The notes under the pieces are model-generated. The model made no database searches, was not told the DNA's origin, and saw nothing but the letters and a program-made list of their open reading frames with translations. Source: Gemmatimonadota bacterium (lineage in GTDB: Bacteria > Latescibacterota > UBA2968). From it: 11,022 bases of DNA. Location of the stretch: positions 1 through 11,022 of the forward strand of contig PAXL01000062.1 of the NCBI GenBank assembly GCA_002714465.1, written 5' to 3'. A program made the position numbers and the translations under genes. Shown in pieces: positions 1 to 5,572 of this stretch; position 1 is the first letter of the stretch, and every line of letters begins with the position of its first letter.

Positions 1-1
1 C

Positions 2-106
2 ACTACACACCAAAACGCTCAAACGATTCCCGATTCTGAGCCTTTTACCCCCGAGGGTGCCGACATCATAGAGCTGCCCACCCTGAAACTAGATATGCCG
101 GAGTAG
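2..106 (+). CDS. C-terminal end of an unidentified upstream protein (partial)
   Basis: The frame beginning at base 2 is open from the left edge to a TAG at 104-106 and gives 34 residues ending in ELPTLKLDMPE. The peptide is acidic and proline-containing (PDSEPFTPEGADIIELP), as a soluble protein tail would be. The open stretch is short, so chance is possible. It is supported by the fact that non-coding, repeat-rich sequence starts directly after the stop and that the next gene is on the same strand. Its place before terL would suit a small terminase subunit, but nothing in these 34 residues shows that, so the function is left open. Confidence 0.5.
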   Translation, partial: TTHQNAQTIPDSEPFTPEGADIIELPTLKLDMPE

Positions 107-117
107 GGTCCCCTATC

Positions 118-195
118 CTGCCGGGGTACATTTCGTGAAATTTGGGTTTTCCCGGTAACTAGTTGGTTTTATTAAGGAACCCCTACCCCCGGCAG
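118..195. repeat. Imperfect inverted repeat spanning about 78 bases
   Basis: The left arm CTGCCGGGGTA (118-128) is the reverse complement of TACCCCCGGCAG (184-195) except for one extra C in the right arm. The arms are 55 bases apart. The enclosed part includes ATTTC-GT-GAAAT (130-141), itself a small inverted repeat. This could fold as a branched RNA or mark paired protein-binding sites. Confidence 0.5.
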
Positions 196-285
196 TATAT
201 CTTGTGGAATTACCCCTGCTGTCAAGGGGGGGTCGTGTGTTAAGATAGGGCCAGCGAGCCTGTTCGTAGAAGGCTTCGAGGGCTT

Positions 286-295
286 AGAACGTTCT
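286..295. repeat. 10-bp perfect palindrome AGAACGTTCT
   Basis: AGAACGTTCT equals its own reverse complement. It lies 18 bases before the 313-335 hairpin, in the non-coding region ahead of terL. It has the size and symmetry of a dimeric regulator site, but a 10-bp palindrome can occur by chance and no second copy was noticed. Confidence 0.3.
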
Positions 296-312
296 GGTAG
301 GTCATACACGGT

Positions 313-346
313 CCGAACCCCTTGGTGGGGTTCGGGAGAGCTTTTT
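313..346 (+). terminator. Candidate intrinsic terminator before terL
   Basis: CCGAACCCC (313-321) pairs perfectly with GGGGTTCGG (327-335) across the 5-base loop TTGGT. A run of five T follows at 342-346. The stem is GC-rich and strong. The T-run begins six bases after the stem, further than in a textbook terminator, so it may be weak or may serve as an RNA structure in the terL leader. It would separate transcription of the upstream gene from terL. Confidence 0.5.
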
Positions 347-354
347 ATATAAAA
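343..354. repeat. 12-bp perfect AT palindrome
   Basis: TTTTATATAAAA is perfectly self-complementary and stands out in an otherwise GC-rich region. It overlaps the T-run after the 313-335 hairpin. Read as DNA it could be an easily melted or protein-bent site, and TATAAA (348-353) resembles a -10 box. No convincing -35 element lies at a proper distance, so it is not called as a promoter. Confidence 0.4.
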
Positions 355-390
355 CCTTCTAGACGGTCTTATTAGATGGCCCGGGTTTTT

Positions 391-397
391 GGGAGAG
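391..397 (+). promoter_or_regulatory. Ribosome binding site deciding the TTG start of terL
   Basis: GGGAGAG lies 7 bases before the TTG at 405, a normal Shine-Dalgarno spacing. No ATG or GTG with a comparable site is present near the start of the reading frame. The same word GGGAGAGCT occurs 57 bases upstream at 334-342, where no gene follows. Confidence 0.6.
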
Positions 398-404
398 CTG
401 CGCC

Positions 405-1922
405 TTGAGTCTACCGGCAGACTTGTCCCACTTAGAGCCGTACCTCGACAACTTAGAAAACCTTGACCCCACGACTCTTGGCAGGCTCCAAGATATGGTC
501 AAGCGCTACTCCGAGCTGAAGAAGCAGGAGGGCTGCCAGGACGATTATCTTCAGTTCGTGAAGGAGTCTTGGCCCGGATTCATCGAAGGTAAGCACCACG
601 AGATGATGGCCCGCGCTTTTGAGCGCGTAGCCCGCGGTGAGTTGAAGCGGTTGATTATCAACATGCCTCCTCGCCACACGAAGAGTGAGTTTGCCTCGTA
701 TCATCTCCCGGCATGGTTCCTTGGAAAGTTCCCCGGAAAGAAGGTGATCCAGACAGCGCATACGGCTGAGCTTGCAGTCGGGTTCGGTCGTAAGGTGAGG
801 AACCTTGTCGGGAGTCCCGACTACCAGTCAATTTTCCCTGGGGTGAAGCTCCAGCAGGACTCCAAGGCCGCGGGCCGTTGGAACACTTCGGATGGGGGTG
901 AGTACTTCGCGATCGGTGTAGGCGGTGCGGTCACGGGTAAGGGCGCTGATCTTCTGATCATTGATGACCCCCACTCGGAACAAGAAGGACAGAGTGCCGA
1001 CCCCAACGTCTTTAACCGGACGTATGAGTGGTACACCTCTGGTCCTCGGCAGCGTCTCCAGCCGGGTGGCGCGATCATTATCGTGATGACCCGTTGGCAT
1101 AAGCGGGACCTCACTGGACAGATTCTAAAGTCCTCCGTCCAGAGGGCTGGGGCGGGCGAGTGGGAAGTCATTGAGCTTCCCGCAATCCTCCCCTCGGGTA
1201 GTCCGCTCTGGCCCGGGTTCTGGTCGCTGGATGAGCTAGAGAAGCTTCGTTCTGAACTACCAGTCGCGAAGTGGTCCGCTCAGTACCAGCAAGACCCGAC
1301 CTCCGAAGAAGGCGCAATCATTAAGAGAGAGTGGTGGCGTCGCTGGACGGAGGACTCCCCACCCCCATGCGAGTTCATCATTCAGTCATGGGATACTGCC
1401 TTCCTGAAGAAGGAAAGGGCTGACTACTCGGCCTGCACGACATGGGGCGTTTTTTACACGCCAGATGACACGGGTCGCGACGCCGTGAATGTCATCCTTC
1501 TCGATGCCTTTAAGTCGAGGATGGAGTTCCCGGAACTCAAGAAAAGAGCCTACGACGAATGGCGTCAGTGGAAACCGGATGCCTTCATCGTGGAAGGCAA
1601 GGCCGCCGGGATGCCGCTCATCTTTGAACTTCGAGCGATCGGGATCCCAGTTCAGGAGTACACACCTTCTCGTGGCAACGACAAGATTGCCCGGGTGAAT
1701 GCGGTCTCAGACTTGTTTGCTTCGGGCATCGTCTGGTGTCCCGAGAGGAGATTCGCTGAGGAGGTCATGGAAGAGTTCGCTGCGTTCCCGTCCGGGGAAC
1801 ACGATGACCTCGTGGACTCCTCGACTCAAGCGCTCATTCGTTTCAGGCAGGGGGGATTTATCCCCATTCATTCGGATGACGATGACGACGATCACGTCCC
1901 GATTAAAGCCGAGTACTACTAG
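405..1922 (+). CDS. terL: Terminase large subunit (ATPase and nuclease of DNA packaging)
   Basis: This 505-residue protein is the motor that cuts concatemeric phage DNA and drives it through the portal into the procapsid. The N-terminal ATPase has a variant Walker A, MPPRHTKSE (residues 87-95), a Walker B LLIIDDPH (183-190) and the motif VMTRWH (227-232) usual in this terminase family. The RNase-H-like nuclease follows, with likely metal-binding acids in SWDTAF (D330), VEGK (E397) and HDDLVD (467-468). Length is normal. Translation starts at TTG, supported by GGGAGAG at 391-397. The protein ends in a poly-Asp stretch (491-496), which looks like an unusual addition. Its stop TAG overlaps the GTG of the next gene. 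The identification is from motifs and overall pattern and is firm. Confidence 0.97.
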   Translation: MSLPADLSHLEPYLDNLENLDPTTLGRLQDMVKRYSELKKQEGCQDDYLQFVKESWPGFIEGKHHEMMARAFERVARGELKRLIINMPPRHTKSEFASYHLPAWFLGKFPGKKVIQTAHTAELAVGFGRKVRNLVGSPDYQSIFPGVKLQQDSKAAGRWNTSDGGEYFAIGVGGAVTGKGADLLIIDDPHSEQEGQSADPNVFNRTYEWYTSGPRQRLQPGGAIIIVMTRWHKRDLTGQILKSSVQRAGAGEWEVIELPAILPSGSPLWPGFWSLDELEKLRSELPVAKWSAQYQQDPTSEEGAIIKREWWRRWTEDSPPPCEFIIQSWDTAFLKKERADYSACTTWGVFYTPDDTGRDAVNVILLDAFKSRMEFPELKKRAYDEWRQWKPDAFIVEGKAAGMPLIFELRAIGIPVQEYTPSRGNDKIARVNAVSDLFASGIVWCPERRFAEEVMEEFAAFPSGEHDDLVDSSTQALIRFRQGGFIPIHSDDDDDDHVPIKAEYY

Positions 1923-2230
1923 TGAAGCGGATCTACTGGCAGCAGGAGCAGCCGGGAGAAGTAGAGGCTTGGCAGTTTCAACGCAGCGTTGACGGACAAA
2001 CGTGGGAATGGGTGGACGTAACGGACGCCAGCGTGTGTGAAACGTGTTTCACTGCACAAGTGTTTGATGATGGTCCCCCCGCGTACTACCGCGCTAGGTC
2101 CATCTCTGTCGAGCAGGATGTTTCAGAGTGGTCCAACAGGATCACACTTCCAGAGCCAAGCCATGATGTCATGGTAGGGCTGACTTTCGTGTGTTTAATT
2201 ATCTTGTATTATTTTACAAGGAAGGATTAG
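1922..2230 (+). CDS. Small fibronectin-III-like protein with C-terminal membrane anchor
   Basis: A 102-residue protein starting at GTG, which shares its first base with the terL stop (TAGTG), so it is probably translated by coupling to terL. Residues 12-78 resemble a short fibronectin type III or Ig-like beta-sandwich: a WQFQRSVDGQTWEWVDV strand pair and the closing YYRARSIS...VSEWSNRITL pattern (55-76) typical of FN3 strands. Two cysteines (39 and 42) sit in CETC. Residues 83-97 (VMVGLTFVCLIILYY) form one hydrophobic segment followed by TRKD, a tail-anchor layout with no N-terminal signal. FN3-like domains in phage virions usually bind surfaces or carbohydrate; a role for a membrane-anchored one beside terL is unknown. 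The fold call is by eye. Confidence 0.75.
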   Translation: MKRIYWQQEQPGEVEAWQFQRSVDGQTWEWVDVTDASVCETCFTAQVFDDGPPAYYRARSISVEQDVSEWSNRITLPEPSHDVMVGLTFVCLIILYYFTRKD

Positions 2231-2239
2231 GGGACCGAT

Positions 2240-2443
2240 ATGGCTAAGATGGACCAAGGGTATCTGGACCGAGAGGCCGAGTCTGTCGGCGAGAGGAACC
2301 GCGCCGAAACCGAGGACGAGCGCATTCGGCGTCTTGCTGGCGTAAAGGGTGTTCAGACATCCCGCGACCGAGCGCGCGAGTCTCGCGGGATGCGTCGGAA
2401 AGAAGACGGACCCAAGGGCGAGTACGGATTCGGGAAGAAGTAG
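2240..2443 (+). CDS. Small highly charged protein of unknown function
   Basis: A 67-residue protein starting at ATG with AGGGG (2229-2233) six bases upstream; the site overlaps the end of the previous gene. Nearly half the residues are charged, with the Arg/Glu-rich runs DREAESVGERNRAETEDERI and SRDRARESRG and a glycine-lysine end YGFGKK. It is likely helical or disordered and soluble; no cysteine or membrane segment is seen. I do not recognise a named family. It sits between terL and the portal gene and ends two bases before the portal's proposed TTG start, so it is translated with the head genes. A GC-rich hairpin (2358-2392) lies within its coding sequence. Confidence 0.75.
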   Translation: MAKMDQGYLDREAESVGERNRAETEDERIRRLAGVKGVQTSRDRARESRGMRRKEDGPKGEYGFGKK

Positions 2444-2444
2444 G

Positions 2445-4940
2445 TTGGCTATTGATCGAGCCCTGACAGAATCTCCTATCGGGTCATCTGCTTTCATGCG
2501 GAAGCCCGAAGAGGAGATGCAGATTGAAGTCGTGAACCCCGAAGCCGTGGTTATCGAGACCGAAGACGGTGGGGTTGTCATCGACTTTGAGCCCGAATCA
2601 GATTCTCCTTGCGAGGAGTTCGGGTCCAATCTTGCTGACTTCATGGAAGAAGACGCGCTCAATCGACTCTCCTCGGAGATCGTTGGTGCGTATCTTTCTG
2701 ACAAGGCGAGTCGGCACGACTGGGAGGAGACCTATATCAAGGGTCTCAAGCAGTTGGGGCTGAAGATCGAAGAGCGAACTACGCCTTGGGAGGGAGCTTG
2801 TGGAGTCACCCATCCAATTCTTTCTGAGGCAGTTGTACGCTTCCAGTCTCAGGCCATTGGTGAAATTTTCCCGGCAAGTGGTCCAGTTTCTACGAAGATC
2901 GTAGGGAAGATTACCGACGAGAAAGCCAAGCAGGCTGCGCGTGTCCAAGAGTATATGAACTACTTGGTCACCGAAGTCATGCGGGACTTCCGCCCAGAGA
3001 CCGAGAAGCTGCTCTTTTCGCTTCCTCTTGCGGGCTCTGCCTTCAAGAAGGTCTATTGGGACCCGGCGATGGGGCGTCCTTGCTCCATGTTCATCCCTTC
3101 TGAAGACCTTGTTGTCTCTTATGGGGCTTCTTCCCTCGAAACTGCCGAGCGAATCACTCATGTCATGCGTCGAAACCGCAATGACGTGCGTAAATTGCAG
3201 GTCGATGGCTTCTATGCGGACATTGATCTAGGCAATCCGACCCCCGATGACAGCCAAGTGCAGGATGAGTACAACAAACTCACGGGTGAAAGCCCCAGTT
3301 ATGAGTTTGATGGACGCTACACCCTCCTAGAGATCCATACGGATCTCGATCTGGAGGGTTTCGAGCATGAGAAGGACGGGGAAGAGACGGGAATTGCCCT
3401 TCCGTACGTGATTACGGTGGAGCTTGGGTCCCGAAAGGTCCTGTCGATCCGCCGAAACTGGGTCGAAGAGGACCCGCAGTTCCTCCCCCGCCAGCATTTC
3501 GTCCATTACGAGTACATTCCGGGCCTTGGCTTCTACGGATTCGGCCTGATCCACATGATTGGCGGAATCGCCAAGTCCGCAACGTCTGTTTTGCGGCAGT
3601 TGGTGGACGCCGGGACGCTCAACAACCTCCCGGGCGGTCTCAAGACGCGCGGGTTGCGGATTCGGGGCGACGATACGCCGATTACGCCCGGCGAGTTCCG
3701 CGATGTGGACGTTCCGAGCGGTGCAATCCGCGACAACATCCATTTCTTGCCCTACAAGGAGCCGTCGAGCGTCCTTTATCAGCTTCTGGGCAATATCGTA
3801 GAAGAAGGTCGCCGGTTTGCTTCGCTTACCGACCTCCAGATCAGCGATATGAACCAGCAAGCGCCTGTCGGGACGACTTTGGCGCTGCTTGAGCGCTCCA
3901 TGAAGGTGATGTCGGCGGTTCAGGCCCGACTTCACGCCGCCATGAAGCAAGAGTTCGAGATTCTTGAGGGAATCGTCAGGGATAACGCTCCGCATTCCTA
4001 CCCGTACGACCAAGACGGGAACGAGATGATGAGCGAGAAGGACTTTGACGACCGGATCGACGTAATCCCGGTGTCCGACCCCAACTCTGCGACGATGGCC
4101 CAGCGGATCATGCAGTATCAGGCCGCGCTCCAGTTGGCTGGCACTGCGCCCCAGATGTACGACCTCCCGCAGCTTCACCGGCAGATGCTGGACGTGCTGG
4201 GGATCAAGGATCCGGAGCAGATCATCCCGCTGGAAGATGAGATCCCTGCCCGGGATCCCGTGGCCGAAAACATGGACATGCTCAACGAGAAGCCGGTCAA
4301 GGCGTTTCAGTGGCAGGACCATGAGGCTCACATCACGGCCCATATGACCGCCGCACAGGATCCGAAGATTCAAGAACTTGTGAGCAAATCCCCCCAGGCC
4401 GGTGCAATCCAAGCTGCCCTCGCTGCACACGTTACCGAGCATATTGCCTTCGAGTACCGTGTGCAGATCGAGGAGCAGCTAGGCGCTCCCCTCCCGCCGC
4501 TTGACGAAAAGCTCCCGCCGGAGGTGGAGAATCAGCTCTCGGCATTGGTCGCCAAGGCTTCGGAGAAGGTGCTTCAGGCCAATCAGGCGGAGATGCAGCA
4601 GCGCGAGGCGCAGGAGCAGGCTCAGGATCCGATCGTCCAGATGCGCCAGAAGGAACTCCAGATCCGCGAGATGGAGACGATGGCGAACATTGAGGACAAG
4701 AAAGAACGCCTCAAGCTGGATTACGCCAAGATGGAAGAGCGGAACTCGGTGGAGCGCGAGCGGATCGCGGTCAACGAGAAGGTGGCTGAAGACAAGATCG
4801 AGGCCGAGATCGTCAAGGAAGTGATGTCCGCCGAGGCTGCCGTCAGCGAGGAAGAGTCTCGCGAGAGAATCGAAGGGGCCAAGGTGGGAATCCAGATCGC
4901 GGAGATCATGTCCCGCGAAGATAAGCGAGATGACGCTTAG
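2445..4940 (+). CDS. Portal protein (head-tail connector, podovirus-like, long form)
   Basis: The portal forms the dodecameric ring at one capsid vertex through which DNA enters and leaves. The proposed product is 831 residues. The TTG at 2445 has GGGAAG (2432-2437) seven bases upstream and begins directly after the previous stop. A GTG at 2349 would overlap the previous gene by 95 bases, and ATGs at 2496 and 2517 are possible shorter starts. Portal-like signatures include the TTPWEGACGVTHPILSEAVV segment and AIGEIFPASGPV (about residues 110-150), and a core helix region around 470-515 (NQQAPVGTTLALLERSMKVM). From about residue 687 the chain becomes a long Glu/Lys/Gln-rich helix or coiled coil (EMQQREAQEQAQDPIVQMRQ), which may point into the head or act in assembly. 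Its stop overlaps the next GTG (TAGTG). The family call is strong; the exact start is uncertain. Confidence 0.9.
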   Translation: MAIDRALTESPIGSSAFMRKPEEEMQIEVVNPEAVVIETEDGGVVIDFEPESDSPCEEFGSNLADFMEEDALNRLSSEIVGAYLSDKASRHDWEETYIKGLKQLGLKIEERTTPWEGACGVTHPILSEAVVRFQSQAIGEIFPASGPVSTKIVGKITDEKAKQAARVQEYMNYLVTEVMRDFRPETEKLLFSLPLAGSAFKKVYWDPAMGRPCSMFIPSEDLVVSYGASSLETAERITHVMRRNRNDVRKLQVDGFYADIDLGNPTPDDSQVQDEYNKLTGESPSYEFDGRYTLLEIHTDLDLEGFEHEKDGEETGIALPYVITVELGSRKVLSIRRNWVEEDPQFLPRQHFVHYEYIPGLGFYGFGLIHMIGGIAKSATSVLRQLVDAGTLNNLPGGLKTRGLRIRGDDTPITPGEFRDVDVPSGAIRDNIHFLPYKEPSSVLYQLLGNIVEEGRRFASLTDLQISDMNQQAPVGTTLALLERSMKVMSAVQARLHAAMKQEFEILEGIVRDNAPHSYPYDQDGNEMMSEKDFDDRIDVIPVSDPNSATMAQRIMQYQAALQLAGTAPQMYDLPQLHRQMLDVLGIKDPEQIIPLEDEIPARDPVAENMDMLNEKPVKAFQWQDHEAHITAHMTAAQDPKIQELVSKSPQAGAIQAALAAHVTEHIAFEYRVQIEEQLGAPLPPLDEKLPPEVENQLSALVAKASEKVLQANQAEMQQREAQEQAQDPIVQMRQKELQIREMETMANIEDKKERLKLDYAKMEERNSVERERIAVNEKVAEDKIEAEIVKEVMSAEAAVSEEESRERIEGAKVGIQIAEIMSREDKRDDA

Positions 4941-5134
4941 TGGACCCTTGGGTAGAGGCCCTTCTGAAGCGACTTGAAGAACTCAGGAACGACCACGTTA
5001 ACCATTTGTCGGCAGGGTCTGTTGCAAGTCACGACGAGTACCGGCATATTTGCGGTATTATACGTGGAATTTCTATAGCGGAACTAGAAATCAAAGAGCT
5101 TACTGGTTCCAATGAGGATTTCGACCGTCCATAA
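4940..5134 (+). CDS. Small helical protein downstream of portal, unknown function
   Basis: A 64-residue protein starting at GTG that overlaps the portal stop by one base (TAGTG), the same coupling arrangement as between terL and its neighbour. The sequence reads as two short amphipathic helices, WVEALLKRLEELRNDHVNHL and EYRHICGIIRGISIAELEIKEL, joined by a Gly/Ser turn. No signal peptide or membrane span is present. Small proteins with the YRxxCGxIxGxxxAE pattern are, as I recall, common beside portal genes in environmental phage genomes, but no function is known to me. A minor virion or assembly role is inferred from position only. Confidence 0.75.
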   Translation: MDPWVEALLKRLEELRNDHVNHLSAGSVASHDEYRHICGIIRGISIAELEIKELTGSNEDFDRP

Positions 5135-5148
5135 GGACGCCGGGGTAA

Positions 5149-5172
5149 CGACAACGCCCCTCGAAGTTGTCG
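5149..5172 (+). repeat. Small inverted repeat before groES
   Basis: CGACAAC (5149-5155) and GTTGTCG (5166-5172) are perfect complements around a 10-base loop, in the 54-base gap before the co-chaperonin gene. The ribosome binding site AGAGGAA (5179-5185) follows seven bases later and is outside the stem. There is no T-run, so this is not a terminator; it may protect or expose the start region of the mRNA. Confidence 0.35.
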
Positions 5173-5188
5173 CAGTACAGAGGAATAA

Positions 5189-5572
5189 ATGTCTGAAGCA
5201 ATTCAGTACAGCAACGAGGTTCCCGAAGAGCCGGAAGGCGGGAAGCAGCTTCCCGACCCTTCAGGTTTTAGACTCCTCGTTGCACTGCCTGAGGTAGAGG
5301 AAACGACAGAGGGCGGCCTTTTCATTCCCGGCGAACGACGAGACGCAGAGTCCGTCGCAAGCATCGTTGGGTTTGTACTCAAAGCCGGACCCGATGCTTA
5401 CGCTGATAAGGAAAGATTCCCCAATGGCCCTTGGTGTGAAGAGGGTGATTGGATCGTGATGCGCGCATATTCAGGAACGCGACTCAGGATCCACGGGAAA
5501 GAGTTCCGCATCATCAACGACGATTCGGTCGAGGCCGTAGTCGATGACCCGAGAGGAGTGGTCCGAGCATGA
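5189..5572 (+). CDS. groES: GroES-like co-chaperonin
   Basis: A 127-residue homologue of the 10-kDa chaperonin, the lid that closes the GroEL folding chamber. Residues 21-33 (LPDPSGFRLLVAL) match the first beta strand, 34-48 (PEVEETTEGGLFIPG) match the mobile loop that docks on GroEL, with GGLFIP at the hydrophobic contact, and 57-68 (ASIVGFVLKAGP) and 86-118 complete the small beta barrel. It is longer than bacterial GroES (about 97 residues), with an extra N-terminal tail (1-20), a Trp-containing insert (AYADKERFPNGPW) and a C-terminal extension. The start ATG has AGAGGAA five to six bases upstream. The stop overlaps the ATG of the scaffold-like gene (ATGA). No GroEL gene is visible, so it presumably works with the host GroEL, as T4 gp31 does, most plausibly for capsid protein folding. 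Confidence 0.88.
   Translation: MSEAIQYSNEVPEEPEGGKQLPDPSGFRLLVALPEVEETTEGGLFIPGERRDAESVASIVGFVLKAGPDAYADKERFPNGPWCEEGDWIVMRAYSGTRLRIHGKEFRIINDDSVEAVVDDPRGVVRA

Larger units (their letters stand above)
107..404. other. 298-base non-coding region rich in inverted repeats, upstream of terL
   Basis: No reading frame of useful length is seen here; the only ATG-initiated frame of note is a 10-codon one at 376-408. The stretch contains C/G-runs (186-190, 226-232), a long-range inverted repeat (118-128 with 184-195), a short C/G hairpin (213-217 with 225-229), the palindrome AGAACGTTCT (286-295), a perfect 9-bp hairpin (313-335), an AT palindrome (343-354) and the word GGGAGAGCT twice (334-342 and 391-399). 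Almost everywhere else in the window genes are packed end to end, so this gap is exceptional. A promoter or terminator region, or a DNA packaging recognition site beside the terminase gene, are all plausible; none is shown. Confidence 0.7.

Noticed and set aside
269..340. T-arm-like strings (GGCTTCGAGG, GGGGTTCGGG) suggesting a tRNA
   Set aside because: No matching acceptor stem, anticodon arm or D-arm could be assembled around either; GGGGTTCGG is one arm of the simple hairpin at 313-335.
322..353. Possible promoter TTGGTG ... TATAAA before terL
   Set aside because: The -35 matches consensus at only three positions, spacing to TATAAA is about 20, and the -35 would lie in the loop and stem of the 313-335 hairpin.
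2195..3161. Minus-strand frames of 169 and 187 codons opposite the FN3-like, small and portal genes
   Set aside because: They overlap each other and cross boundaries of supported plus-strand genes; no motifs.
3327..4442. 371-codon minus-strand open frame opposite the portal gene
   Set aside because: It is fully inside a well-supported plus-strand portal gene, has Arg/His/Leu-rich shadow composition and no recognisable domain; it arises from the codon pattern of a GC-rich gene.
4501..4824. Very Arg-rich 107-codon plus-strand frame, protamine-like at first sight
   Set aside because: It is the shifted frame of the portal's Glu/Lys/Gln-rich tail; GAG/CGC/AAG codons read out of frame give Arg and Ser. 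No ribosome site.
5112..5297. 61-codon plus-strand frame bridging the 64-residue gene and groES
   Set aside because: It overlaps both neighbours in another frame and covers the groES ribosome site; no conserved features.
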